Source of the DNA: an uncultured Lachnospiraceae bacterium
Lineage (GTDB): Bacteria > Bacillota > Clostridia > Lachnospirales > Lachnospiraceae
Length of the DNA: 47,988 nucleotides
Assembly (NCBI GenBank): GCA_910588125.1
Contig: CAJUPI010000019.1
Coordinates: 1 to 47,988, forward strand
Reading direction: 5' to 3'
Numbering within the stretch: the first letter of the stretch is position 1; every line of letters begins with the position of its first letter. Below the pieces are notes generated by a model. The model saw only the letters and a program-made list of their open reading frames with translations. It was not told where the DNA came from and did no database searches. Below, in pieces: positions 17,666 through 26,690 of this stretch. The position numbers and the translations under genes were made by a program.

Positions 17666-18247
17666 TTATTTTCCTGCATCCACCATCGACAGATTCTCTG
17701 CCACCGTCTCTCCATCTACCTGAATAGTCAGATATACCACATTCAGATTTTCCAGAAACGTATTTGCCACTGCTTGCAGAAGTATCTCATTCTTTGCATC
17801 CGGAAACTTACTCAGATTCAAAGTTCCGTATTCTCTGGTATCGCTCTCGATCTCCACTCCCGGAATATTAAGCACGCCAGGGCCAACCTCCTTGCTGCTG
17901 GGATCGCCCTCAGCCGCAAAGCTGATAAGCTTTGTCCCTTCTTCCAGAACACCATACTGAATCAATAAATCTGTCAACACCTGAGGATTTAACTCTTCTA
18001 CGGCATCCATGGTCCCCTCCAGCTTTGTGCCGTCTTCACTTACATTATAGATGGAAACCACTTCTAAATCCGGAGCAGTGGGATCCGGATTTTTGTTGGT
18101 AGCCACCCCGTTTGCCGCCTGTGTCTGTTTTACTTCTCCCGTACGCCCTTTTTCTGGTGTCGGAGTACAGGCTGTCAGAGAAAAAATCATCATAATACCT
18201 GTCATACATAAAATGGTTCTGATCCATTGCACATTTGCCTTTTTCAT
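17666..18247 (-). CDS. GerMN-domain-like lipoprotein
   Basis: A 193-residue exported lipoprotein. The signal peptide ends in lipobox LTAC, followed by a spacer rich in Thr/Asn/Pro and a C-terminal domain with features of GerMN proteins: LEGTMDAVEELNPQVLTDLL, NLSKFP near the middle, and ILLQAVANTFLENLNVVYLT near the end. GerMN domains occur in spore germination proteins and Lachnospiraceae lipoproteins. I chose ATG 18247 because AAAGGAGG precedes it; the frame runs 15 codons further without a ribosome site. It lies just downstream of the MarR gene and may share its transcript. Confidence 0.72.
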   Translation of the reverse strand: MKKANVQWIRTILCMTGIMMIFSLTACTPTPEKGRTGEVKQTQAANGVATNKNPDPTAPDLEVVSIYNVSEDGTKLEGTMDAVEELNPQVLTDLLIQYGVLEEGTKLISFAAEGDPSSKEVGPGVLNIPGVEIESDTREYGTLNLSKFPDAKNEILLQAVANTFLENLNVVYLTIQVDGETVAENLSMVDAGK

Positions 18248-18264
18248 GATGAAAAATGCCTCCT

Positions 18265-18708
18265 TTAATCCTCCTGAAATCTGCGAAACCACTGATCAAG
18301 CCTGACCAGCGCTCTCTCCAGAGCTTCTGTCTCCTCTTCTGTCAGATCCTTTAATATTTCGTCAATCATATGACGATGGAATTTCTCATGATGCTGGTAC
18401 GCACGCTTTCCCTTTTCAGACAAAGAAATATATACCACCCTGCGGTCTTCCTTTCCCCGTTCCCGAACCACATAGCCCTTTTTTACCAGGCTGTTCATTG
18501 CAATTGTCAGAGTTCCCACGGTTACAGAAAGAAGTTTTGCAATCGCAGACATATTCTTTGGCTCTCCCAGGCCGACCGCTTCTATCACATGCATGTCGTT
18601 GTTTGTGATATCACTATATTCAGAAGTAATAATCGCATGCTCTTCTAAATCCATCACATCCCGGAATAAGTTAACCAATGCGTTGTTCAGAGTTTCATAA
18701 GTATCCAC
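18265..18708 (-). CDS. fabT: MarR-family regulator, FabT-like
   Basis: A 147-residue winged-helix protein. Several segments resemble streptococcal FabT: ITNNDMHVIEAVG, LLSVTVGTLTIAMNSLVKKG (recognition helix), then EDRRVVYISLSEKGK and HEKFHRHMIDEIL. FabT represses fab genes with an acyl-ACP corepressor. Here the gene lies at the far end of the fab cluster rather than at its head as in streptococci. A matching FabT-like site is found at the fabH promoter (30921-30936). The start is GTG 18708 after GAGGGA. Its own promoter is at 18750-18778. FabT identity is an inference from sequence resemblance and context. Confidence 0.78.
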   Translation of the reverse strand: MDTYETLNNALVNLFRDVMDLEEHAIITSEYSDITNNDMHVIEAVGLGEPKNMSAIAKLLSVTVGTLTIAMNSLVKKGYVVRERGKEDRRVVYISLSEKGKRAYQHHEKFHRHMIDEILKDLTEEETEALERALVRLDQWFRRFQED

Positions 18709-18749
18709 AAATTTCCCTCACTCTTTCGGAAGGCAAAAGCTTCCCAATG

Positions 18750-18778
18750 ATTATACATGATTTTTTGCAGACAGGCAA
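18750..18778 (-). promoter_or_regulatory. promoter of the FabT-like regulator gene
   Basis: On the minus strand TTGCCT (18773-18778) and TATAAT (18750-18755) are 17 bases apart. No clear TTTGA-N3-TCAAA operator is seen here, so autoregulation is not evident. Confidence 0.65.
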
Positions 18779-18855
18779 CCTTCAAATCCTTAGAAAATTC
18801 TTACAAGCTTGTGTCTATTTTGTGAAAAAGAATAATAGTAAAGCTATTTGAACTG

Positions 18856-19371
18856 CTACATAAAGGCAATGACAATACTTGCCGCCACTCCGGCGGCTGT
18901 TGCCAGCAAAGCGCCCGGCAGCACATAACGGGTTTTCGTCACATGAATCGAGCCAAAATAAATACTGATACAATAAAATACGGTTTCTGTACTGCTCATC
19001 ATCACAGAAGCAGCCATTCCCAGCGGTGAATCCGGCCCATAACGAGTAAAAATATCCAATACCAATCCGGTAGCAGCCGAATTGGAAATCAGACGTACCA
19101 ATGTCAAAGGTATCAATGGAGCCGGCAAGTGAAGCCAGGACGCCGGAACAGACAGCCAACCGCTTAAAACATCCAAAAAACCAGAAGATCGCAATACCCC
19201 CACTGCTGTCATTAGTCCAATTAAAGTAGGTAAAATATTTACTATTGTCCGGATGCCTTCTTTTGCCCCTGTCAAAAAATCATCAAATACCGGACGCCGG
19301 GACAATATTCCAAAACCTACGATATAACTGACAATCAGCGGCACCAGAATACGAGATATCCATTGAATCAC
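18856..19371 (-). CDS. spmB: spore maturation protein B
   Basis: The 171-residue integral membrane protein has several hydrophobic segments. Typical SpmB motifs are present: VPLIVSYIVGFGILSRRPVF at the start, GIRTIVNILPTLIGLMTAVG, LVRLISNSAATGL and MMSSTETVFYCISIYFGS. With SpmA it contributes to spore core dehydration in Bacillus. The start overlaps the spmA stop by 4 bases, a sign of coupling. It lies between the fab cluster and the FabT-like gene. Confidence 0.92.
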   Translation of the reverse strand: MIQWISRILVPLIVSYIVGFGILSRRPVFDDFLTGAKEGIRTIVNILPTLIGLMTAVGVLRSSGFLDVLSGWLSVPASWLHLPAPLIPLTLVRLISNSAATGLVLDIFTRYGPDSPLGMAASVMMSSTETVFYCISIYFGSIHVTKTRYVLPGALLATAAGVAASIVIAFM

Positions 19372-19967
19372 TTCTCTGCCACCGCCTTTCTCAATACCAT
19401 CAATTTACAGAAAATAACTGCTGTCAGAGTTGAACATCCCGTAGCCAGCAAGGCTGGCCCTAATACAGCTACCGGATCTGCAGAACCATATTGACTTCGA
19501 TAAGCTATCATACTGACCGGTACTAATTGCAGAGAAGAAATGTTAATGATTAAAAAACAGCACATGGTATTGCTGGCCAGATTCTTTTCCTTTTCGAGCT
19601 TCTCATCCTTTTGCAAAAGCTTCATTGCTTCCAAACCAGCAGGAGTTGCCGCCATTCCCAGCCCCAGCATATTCGCGACCATATTAACGGCAATCGGCAG
19701 ACGTGCCGGATGATCCTTTTCCAATTCCGGAAACAGAAAGCTTAAAACAGGCCCCATTTTTCCGGCCAGCCATTCAATCAATCCCGACTGATTTCCCACC
19801 TCCAGAATTCCGCTCCAGAAAGACATGATTCCTGCCATAGTAATACTGAGAGTTACTGCTTCTGCCGCCGAATCCAGAAGCCCCTGGGTTACTGCTTCTA
19901 AATTATTATTAGCTGCACCCCACAGCATTCCTGTCAAAATCATGAACCCCCATAGATAATTTAGCAT
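19368..19967 (-). CDS. spmA: spore maturation protein A
   Basis: This polytopic membrane protein of 199 residues begins MLNYLWGFMILTGMLWG. It carries the conserved ITMAGIMSFWSGILEVG and MVANMLGLGMAATPAGLEAM segments of SpmA (nucleoside-recognition GATE domain). It works with SpmB in spore core dehydration. The ATG is preceded by AAAAGGAC. It starts 69 bases after the upstream FabK-like gene and may be read through from the fab operon, since no strong promoter or terminator is visible. Confidence 0.92.
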   Translation of the reverse strand: MLNYLWGFMILTGMLWGAANNNLEAVTQGLLDSAAEAVTLSITMAGIMSFWSGILEVGNQSGLIEWLAGKMGPVLSFLFPELEKDHPARLPIAVNMVANMLGLGMAATPAGLEAMKLLQKDEKLEKEKNLASNTMCCFLIINISSLQLVPVSMIAYRSQYGSADPVAVLGPALLATGCSTLTAVIFCKLMVLRKAVAEK

Positions 19968-20036
19968 AAAAAGTCCTTTTCTATTCTCTTTTATCCTAAA
20001 TCTATGGACAGGATCTCATATTTATGAAACTTTTCT

Positions 20037-21188
20037 TTAAAAAGCCGGTAATCCCATCAAATCCTGCATTACCTCATCTACGGTCTCGATTCGGTTTGCT
20101 AGGCAGGCATTACTTCCACAAAACAGCAATGCTTGATCGAGATCCCCTTCAGCAGCATTTGACAGTGCTTTGGTAATGCAATAAGGAATATTCTTTGGAT
20201 CACAATGCTCCAGGCACTGATAACAATGATCGATTTTAACCTTTTCCCCGGCCGCCTTTTGAGCTGTGATTTTTTCTAAAAATGAATTGCGAATCGCACG
20301 TCCCGGCATTCCCACCGGGCTCTGCGTAATTATGATATCCTCTTCTTTTGCATCCAAATACGACTGTTTATAGGACATCGGAGCATCACACTCCTCTGTA
20401 GTTACAAACCGGGTTGCCACCTGTACACCGTCTGCTCCCAACTCTATGGCATGCATCACATCCTCATGCCGATAAACACCGCCAGCAATAACTACCGGAA
20501 TATGTTGACGGTATTTCTCTTCAAATTGCCTGACTACTTTCATAATACCACGTATCTCTTCGTCATACGCTGCCGAATCATAGGTTTTCGCTACATTTGG
20601 CGTATCTGCACCATACTGGCTTAGCTGCTCCCGGGTAAAGCCAAGATGTCCACCTGCCAAAGGCCCCTCTATCACAACAAGATCCGGAATTCTTTTATAC
20701 TTTCGATCCCACATCTTACAAATTACCATTGCTGATTTCGCTGTGGAAACAATCGGCGCGATTTTTGTCCGCACAGTTTCTCCTGCCTCGGCTGCTATCC
20801 GCTTTGCCTCTGACAGATACTCTGGCAAATCAACCGGAAGACCTGCACCTGAAATAATGATATCTGCGCCGGCCTTAATCGCTTCTTTCACATACTGAGC
20901 ATAATTTCGGGTAGCCACCATAATATTAAAACCAATAATTCCCTTCGGGGCAATTGCCCTGGCCTTTGCAAATTCACTGCGGATTGCCCGCATATTTGCT
21001 TCCATTGGTTCCTTGAGGAAATCCGGATCCCGAAATCCAATCTGAGCAGTGGAGATGATTCCGACACCTCCGGCCTTAGCTACTGCTCCGGCCAGAGAAG
21101 AAAGGCTGATTCCCACGCCCATACCTCCTTGTATGACAGGATATTTTGCTACCATATCCCCAATTACCAATGGACTAAATTTTATCAT
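20037..21188 (-). CDS. FabK/nitronate monooxygenase-like flavoenzyme
   Basis: The 383-residue FMN-dependent TIM barrel starts PLVIGDMVAKYPVIQGGMGVG and has VVIAGGVYRHEDVMHAIELG for phosphate binding and GADGVQVATRFVTTEEC. It resembles the true FabK at 28443-29369 but carries a longer C-terminus with a cysteine-rich segment (HCYQCLEHCDPKNIPYC) absent from that FabK, possibly for a metal or disulphide. It may act as 2-nitropropane dioxygenase-type oxidase or a second enoyl reductase. It directly follows accDA and is probably co-transcribed. GGAGGAG precedes the ATG. Confidence 0.82.
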   Translation of the reverse strand: MIKFSPLVIGDMVAKYPVIQGGMGVGISLSSLAGAVAKAGGVGIISTAQIGFRDPDFLKEPMEANMRAIRSEFAKARAIAPKGIIGFNIMVATRNYAQYVKEAIKAGADIIISGAGLPVDLPEYLSEAKRIAAEAGETVRTKIAPIVSTAKSAMVICKMWDRKYKRIPDLVVIEGPLAGGHLGFTREQLSQYGADTPNVAKTYDSAAYDEEIRGIMKVVRQFEEKYRQHIPVVIAGGVYRHEDVMHAIELGADGVQVATRFVTTEECDAPMSYKQSYLDAKEEDIIITQSPVGMPGRAIRNSFLEKITAQKAAGEKVKIDHCYQCLEHCDPKNIPYCITKALSNAAEGDLDQALLFCGSNACLANRIETVDEVMQDLMGLPAF

Positions 21189-21212
21189 GCCTTCTCCTCC
21201 CCCTTTTCCTGT

Positions 21213-22934
21213 TTATATATTCCGAAACCGCTGATAACGTTGTCCGGCAATCTCTTCTGGTGTCATAGCTTTATATTTCTCAAAAAACATTATCATCTTT
21301 TTTCGCATATTCTTAACTAATAATGGCAAGGTTTCTTCACTTGCCGGATTCTCTTCCGGAATTATCTGTTCGATCAGACCATTATCATAAAGATCAGCCG
21401 CGGTAATTTTCATAACATCTGCTGCATCTGCTGCCTTTTTACTGTCCTTCCATAGAATCGAAGCAAAACCCTCGGGTGATAAAATCGAATAGATCGCATT
21501 TTCCATCATCCACACTTCATTAGCAACTGCCATGGCCAATGCGCCGCCGCTACCGCCTTCTCCAATCACAATAGAAAGAACAGGTACTGTCAAAGCAGCC
21601 ATTTCAAACAGGTTCCTCGCGATCGCCTCTCCCTGTCCACGTTCCTCTGCTTCCAATCCACAAAAGGCTCCTGGCGTATCCACAAAACAAATAATCGGAC
21701 GTCCAAAAGATTCCGCCTGTTTCATAAGCCGCAACGCTTTACGATAACCATCCGGAGCGGGCATGCCAAAATTCCGTTTAATATTATCTTTTGTATTTTT
21801 TCCCTTTTGTTGCCCGATCACCGTTACCGGCATTCCACAGAAGGAAGCAATTCCTCCTACAATAGCGCCGTCATCACTAAAATACCGATCTCCATGCAGC
21901 TCAATAAAATCATCAAAAAGCAGTTCAATATAATCGGCGGCCACCGGACGTCCCGCTGCACGAGAAAGCTGTACCGTATCCCAGGCCGTTTTCTCCCTGT
22001 TCAAACGAGAGCCATGATCCGAAGGCAACGGCTTCTGTATCCGTTCTTGTCCCTTACAGACACCTGTCTGTAATTTTTCACATTGATGAAGCCGCAAAAT
22101 CTGAGCCAATACCTCTTTTTGATCTTTGCGCTCCACAATCTTATCTACAAATCCATGCTCCAGCAAAAATTCTGCTCTCTGAAAGCCTTCCGGCAGCTTC
22201 TGTCGTATTGTCTGTTCAATAACTCGTGGACCGGCAAAACCAATCAATGCATTTGGTTCGGCCAAAATAATATCGCCTAACATTGCAAAACTGGCTGTGA
22301 CCCCGCCCGTTGTCGGATCCGTCAAAACACTGATAAACAACTGTCCCGCCTCATGATGCTTTTTTAAAGCAGCAGAAGTCTTTGCCATTTGCATCAGCGA
22401 TACGATTCCTTCCTGCATTCTGGCTCCGCCAGAACAGGCATAGATAATAACTGGCAGCTTTTCGCTGGTAGCACGCTCCACCATCCGGGTGATTTTTTCT
22501 CCCACAACATGTCCCATACTACTCATCAAAAATCTGGCATCACATACGCCAAATGCCGTTTCCTGTCCGCCGATCCTTCCCTTACCGGTGACAATTGCTT
22601 CATTCAGCTTTGTGCGCTCTTTTGCTGCCTGTACCTTTTTCTCATAACCCGGAAAATTCAAAGGATTGGAAAATTCCATTTTTGCATCCCATTCCTCAAA
22701 AGTCCCCTCATCAATCAACATCTCTATCCGGCGATAAGCATGGACACGGAAATATCCGCCACATTTTGGACAAACATAAAAATTATTTGTCACATCCTCC
22801 ACATATATCGGTTGTCCACACTTATTGCATTTGCGCCAAAGCCCCTGAGGGATGCTCGGCTCCTCTTCTTTTTTTTGCGGCTTATACTTTGTATCAATGA
22901 TGGTATATGTCTTTTTAAACATATTTTTTAACAT
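21213..22934 (-). CDS. accDA: acetyl-CoA carboxylase carboxyltransferase, fused beta-alpha (AccDA)
   Basis: At 573 residues the protein combines both carboxyltransferase subunits. The AccD part (about 1-290) has a four-cysteine zinc ribbon (CNKCGQP, then CPKCGGY) and SGGARMQEG. The AccA part (about 305-573) has LHGDRYFSDDGAIVGGIA and PGAFCGLEAEERGQGEAIA. It transfers CO2 from carboxybiotin to acetyl-CoA, giving malonyl-CoA. There is no stop or frameshift between halves, so the fusion is real. Fused AccDA occurs in some Clostridia. It lies downstream of accC in the fab operon. Confidence 0.93.
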   Translation of the reverse strand: MLKNMFKKTYTIIDTKYKPQKKEEEPSIPQGLWRKCNKCGQPIYVEDVTNNFYVCPKCGGYFRVHAYRRIEMLIDEGTFEEWDAKMEFSNPLNFPGYEKKVQAAKERTKLNEAIVTGKGRIGGQETAFGVCDARFLMSSMGHVVGEKITRMVERATSEKLPVIIYACSGGARMQEGIVSLMQMAKTSAALKKHHEAGQLFISVLTDPTTGGVTASFAMLGDIILAEPNALIGFAGPRVIEQTIRQKLPEGFQRAEFLLEHGFVDKIVERKDQKEVLAQILRLHQCEKLQTGVCKGQERIQKPLPSDHGSRLNREKTAWDTVQLSRAAGRPVAADYIELLFDDFIELHGDRYFSDDGAIVGGIASFCGMPVTVIGQQKGKNTKDNIKRNFGMPAPDGYRKALRLMKQAESFGRPIICFVDTPGAFCGLEAEERGQGEAIARNLFEMAALTVPVLSIVIGEGGSGGALAMAVANEVWMMENAIYSILSPEGFASILWKDSKKAADAADVMKITAADLYDNGLIEQIIPEENPASEETLPLLVKNMRKKMIMFFEKYKAMTPEEIAGQRYQRFRNI

Positions 22935-23021
22935 AACCGAACATCCCTTTCTCTGCTTTCTTTCTCAAAACCGGATAATTAATAACTGCTCCAATACCTA
23001 AACTGCCATGGCAATTAATCT

Positions 23022-24374
23022 CTACTTACAATATTCCGGAAAATATGTCTGAATAAAATGGGTGTCTGTATCTCCATTTTCATAAGCTGAATGACATAAA
23101 ATTTCAAATTGAAAATCAAGATTCGTATCAATTCCCTCAATGATCACTTCTCCTAAAGCACTGCGCATTTTCGCAATTGCTTCCTCTCGATCCTTCCCGT
23201 GAACAATCAGCTTCATCAACATCGAATCATAATTTGCCGGTACCTTATAATCGTTATAGATATGAGTATCCACCCGGACTCCGTTGCCTCCTGGTGTATG
23301 AACATTGGTAATAGTACCTGGACAAGGCATAAAATTCTTTGCCGGATTTTCAGCATTGATACGGCATTCAATAGCATGCCCCTGAATACAGACTTGCTCC
23401 TGGGATACACTTAAAGCTTCTCCTGACGCCACCCGAATCTGTTCCTTAATTAAATCCAGCCCGCTTACCATCTCTGTCACGGGATGCTCAACCTGGATTC
23501 GAGTATTCATCTCCATAAAATAAAAATTTTTATCTTTATCCAGCAAAAACTCAATCGTACCCGCATTTTCATAGCCGACCGCTTTTGCTGCCTTTACTGC
23601 CGTCTCACCCATTCTCTGCCGCAGTTCTTTTGAAATGGCAACCGATGGCGATTCCTCCAAAACCTTCTGGTGACGCCGCTGGATGGAGCAATCCCGTTCC
23701 CCTAAATGGATCACATTTCCATACTTGTCCGCCATAATTTGGAACTCAATATGACGCGGTTTTTCAATATATTTTTCCAGATACATCGTATCATCAGAAA
23801 AACCCTTGACAGACTCCATTTGTGCATTCTGGAAATTAGCTTCAAAATCCTCTTCGCCGTAAGAAATTCTCATTCCCTTACCGCCGCCGCCGGAAGATGC
23901 CTTAATCATCACCGGGAATCCTATTTTCTTTGCCAGCGTTAATGCTTCCTCTGTCGTATGTACCGGCTCTTTTCCCCCTGGTACAACTGGCACACCCGCT
24001 TCCATCATAGTTTTCCGGGCTTCTGATTTATTGCCCATCTTGTTGATAATAGAAGCAGACGGGCCGATAAAAGCAATGCTGCATTTCTCGCATAGTTCTG
24101 CAAACCGGGCATTTTCTGAAAGAAATCCAAAACCCGGATGAATAGCCTCCGCTTTCATGGCAACCGTGGCAGCCAGAATTCTCTCCATATTCAGATAGCT
24201 CTGTCCGGACGGCGCCGGGCCTATGCAGATAGCTTCATCTGCCAACAGCGTATGCAAGCTGTCCCGATCTGCCTCAGAGTAGACTGCCACAGTCTTAATC
24301 CCCATTTCCCGGCAGGCACGAATGATTCTCACGGCAATCTCGCCACGGTTTGCAATCAAAATTTTGTCAAACAT
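23022..24374 (-). CDS. accC: acetyl-CoA carboxylase, biotin carboxylase subunit
   Basis: A 450-residue ATP-grasp enzyme of standard length. Typical motifs: MFDKILIANRGEIAVRIIRA at the start, the glycine-rich KASSGGGGKGMRI, EMNTRIQVEHPVTE near the active site, and GHAIECRINAE. It carboxylates biotin on AccB using bicarbonate and ATP. It lies between fabZ and accDA. The ATG is close to the end of fabZ (14 bases). Confidence 0.96.
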   Translation of the reverse strand: MFDKILIANRGEIAVRIIRACREMGIKTVAVYSEADRDSLHTLLADEAICIGPAPSGQSYLNMERILAATVAMKAEAIHPGFGFLSENARFAELCEKCSIAFIGPSASIINKMGNKSEARKTMMEAGVPVVPGGKEPVHTTEEALTLAKKIGFPVMIKASSGGGGKGMRISYGEEDFEANFQNAQMESVKGFSDDTMYLEKYIEKPRHIEFQIMADKYGNVIHLGERDCSIQRRHQKVLEESPSVAISKELRQRMGETAVKAAKAVGYENAGTIEFLLDKDKNFYFMEMNTRIQVEHPVTEMVSGLDLIKEQIRVASGEALSVSQEQVCIQGHAIECRINAENPAKNFMPCPGTITNVHTPGGNGVRVDTHIYNDYKVPANYDSMLMKLIVHGKDREEAIAKMRSALGEVIIEGIDTNLDFQFEILCHSAYENGDTDTHFIQTYFPEYCK

Positions 24375-24388
24375 AAGTCTACCTCTTA

Positions 24389-24817
24389 CTAACCAATCAT
24401 AAATGTCAGTTCTGCGGATACTGCAACCTTACCTTCTGCATTGGTAGCCGTAGCCTTTCCAATCCCTACCGGCCCCTTTTGTTTGATGATCTCACATTCC
24501 AAACGCAAACGATCACCCGGCACTACTTTTTGCTTGAATTTTGCATTATTAATCGCGCCAAAATAAGCTGTCTTCCCTTTATTCTCTTCCACACTCAATA
24601 TAGCAACTGCTCCTACCTGTGCCAGAGCCTCAATCATCAGTACTCCCGGCATCACTGGTTCCTGTGGAAAATGCCCTGCAAACTGCGGTTCATTATAAGT
24701 GATCGATTTATATCCCACTGCACGTACACCTGGCTCCAGCTCTTCAATACAATCAATCAATAAAAACGGATGGCGATGCGGAATAATCTCCTGAATTTCT
24801 TTAATTCCCAGCTTCAT
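24389..24817 (-). CDS. fabZ: 3-hydroxyacyl-ACP dehydratase
   Basis: The 142-residue hot-dog-fold dehydratase has the active-site pair: His in NEPQFAGHFPQEPVMPGVL and Glu in MIEALAQ. The early IIPHRHPFLLID motif is characteristic. It dehydrates 3-hydroxyacyl-ACP to trans-2-enoyl-ACP. No fabM or second fabZ is seen nearby, so unsaturated chain formation cannot be assigned from this window. ATG 24817 follows GATGGAGG and is preferred to the ATG four codons earlier. Confidence 0.95.
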   Translation of the reverse strand: MKLGIKEIQEIIPHRHPFLLIDCIEELEPGVRAVGYKSITYNEPQFAGHFPQEPVMPGVLMIEALAQVGAVAILSVEENKGKTAYFGAINNAKFKQKVVPGDRLRLECEIIKQKGPVGIGKATATNAEGKVAVSAELTFMIG

Positions 24818-24856
24818 AATTTCCTCCATCTTTTACATCATTTTTTAAATTACATT

Positions 24857-25393
24857 TTATCGAATCCTAAACAGCGGCTGACCATATTCCACCACATTCT
24901 CATTTTCAACAAGAACCGCTTCTACCACGCCATCATATTCACTTTCAATCTCATTCATCAATTTCATTGCCTCAATAATTCCTAAAACCTGGCCCTTCTT
25001 CACGGTATCCCCCACCTGTACAAAAGGCTCCGCCTCCGGAGACGGCGCACTATAGAAGGTTCCAACCAGAGGAGAAGTAACAACCTTATCCGAACCGATA
25101 TCCACATGCTCTTCCTTTTCAGAAGCCTGTTTGTTTAAGGCTTCTGATTCTGCCATACCGCCATGCACGACTCCCGTCAATCCGGCCTCTGCTGTCGGTA
25201 AAGCCATTGCCACCGGACTCATTACCGGTGCTGCCGGCTGTGAAATCACTACCGGAGCAACTGGCGCCTGAGCTACATTTTTCTTCTTTTTCTTTTTCAA
25301 AATCAGCTTCTGATTTCCTTCTTCATATACAAAACTGGTCAATCCATTATCCGATACCGCCTGAATCAATGTTACAATCTCATCAATCGTCAT
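24857..25393 (-). CDS. accB: biotin carboxyl carrier protein
   Basis: A 178-residue carrier. The C-terminal biotinyl domain has the biotin-accepting lysine in IIEAMKLMNEIE. The N-terminal part starts MTIDEIVTLIQAVSDNGLTS, followed by a Lys-rich stretch and an Ala/Pro/Val-rich flexible linker. I chose ATG 25393, which follows AAGGAGAAAG; the frame extends 28 codons further into fabF without support. Between fabF and fabZ in the operon. Confidence 0.95.
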   Translation of the reverse strand: MTIDEIVTLIQAVSDNGLTSFVYEEGNQKLILKKKKKKNVAQAPVAPVVISQPAAPVMSPVAMALPTAEAGLTGVVHGGMAESEALNKQASEKEEHVDIGSDKVVTSPLVGTFYSAPSPEAEPFVQVGDTVKKGQVLGIIEAMKLMNEIESEYDGVVEAVLVENENVVEYGQPLFRIR

Positions 25394-25404
25394 TTTCTTT
25401 CTCC

Positions 25405-26643
25405 TTATCCCTGGAACTTTTTCACCAGCAAGGTTGCATTGTGACCGCCAAAACCCAGAGAATTGCTGATGGCACAATCAACCTCCATCGCTACTCCTTC
25501 ACCTTTAACATAATCCAGGTCACACTCCGGATCATTCACCGTAAGCCCTGCCGTAGCATGAACAAATCCTTCTTCAATTGACTTTACACAAGTGATAAAT
25601 TCCACGCCGCCAGCAGCTCCCAGCAAATGTCCAATCATTGATTTTGTAGAATTAACTTTTACTTTTCTGGCGTGATCCCCGAGTGCCAGTTTGATCGCCT
25701 TGGTCTCAAACAGATCATTATGATGCGTACTGGTGCCATGAGCATTAATATAATCCACATCCTCCGGCTTCATTCCTGCGTCAGCAATAGCCAATTCCAT
25801 AGCCTTGGCAGCTCCGCTGCCATCTTCCGCCGGCGAGGTGATGTGATAGGCATCGCAAGTAGCTCCATAGCCTGCCAATTCCGCATAAATCTTCGCGCCT
25901 CTTGCCTGCGCATGCTCTAAAGACTCCAAAACCACGATTCCTGCGCCCTCTCCCATAACAAAACCATTTCTCTCCGCATCAAACGGAATCGACGCCCGCA
26001 TAGGATCCTCGGAAGTACTCAATGCTGTCAATGCTGTAAATCCTGCCACACCAATCGGTGTAATACTGGCCTCCGTACCTCCTGCTACCATTACATCAGC
26101 TTCTCCATACTGAATCGAGCGGAAGGCTTCTCCAATACTATGGGTTCCGGTAGCACAGGCAGTCACAACATTAATGCATTTTCCTTTAAGGCCAAACTGA
26201 ATCGAAACATTTCCGGCAGCCATATTGCAAATCATTAAGGGAACTAACAGCGGATTAACCCGGCCCGGCCCTTTATCCAACAGCTTCTTGTATTCCCGTT
26301 CAATCGACTGCAAGCTTCCAATACCGGATCCTACACTGACACCAACCCGAAACGGATCTTCATTTGCCATGTCAATTCCCGCATCCTCCAATGCCTCTTT
26401 GGCTGCAATTACTGCAAATTGACAGAACTGCTCCATTCTTTTTGCTGTCTTGGGATCCATATATTTCTTCGGATCAAAATCTTTGACCTGCGCTGCCAAT
26501 CTTACTTTATATTCGGCAGTATCAAAGTAAGTGATCGGTCCGATTCCCACCTTTTTTTCTTTCAATCCGTTCCAGAACTCTTCTACATTATTGCCGATAG
26601 GGGTGATAGCACCCAAACCAGTCACTACTACTCTCCTGCTCAT
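25405..26643 (-). CDS. fabF: beta-ketoacyl-ACP synthase II
   Basis: The 412-residue condensing enzyme has the Cys-His-His triad: Cys in NVVTACATGTHSIGEA, His in YINAHGTSTHHND, and His in SMIGHLLGAAGG. It elongates acyl-ACP with malonyl-ACP. Length and motifs are normal. The ATG has CAAGGAGAG upstream. It follows fabG by 47 bases. Confidence 0.97.
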   Translation of the reverse strand: MSRRVVVTGLGAITPIGNNVEEFWNGLKEKKVGIGPITYFDTAEYKVRLAAQVKDFDPKKYMDPKTAKRMEQFCQFAVIAAKEALEDAGIDMANEDPFRVGVSVGSGIGSLQSIEREYKKLLDKGPGRVNPLLVPLMICNMAAGNVSIQFGLKGKCINVVTACATGTHSIGEAFRSIQYGEADVMVAGGTEASITPIGVAGFTALTALSTSEDPMRASIPFDAERNGFVMGEGAGIVVLESLEHAQARGAKIYAELAGYGATCDAYHITSPAEDGSGAAKAMELAIADAGMKPEDVDYINAHGTSTHHNDLFETKAIKLALGDHARKVKVNSTKSMIGHLLGAAGGVEFITCVKSIEEGFVHATAGLTVNDPECDLDYVKGEGVAMEVDCAISNSLGFGGHNATLLVKKFQG

Positions 26644-26690
26644 AATTCACTCTCCTTGTTTTTTAATGCTATTTTTCAGCGTTTTGACGG

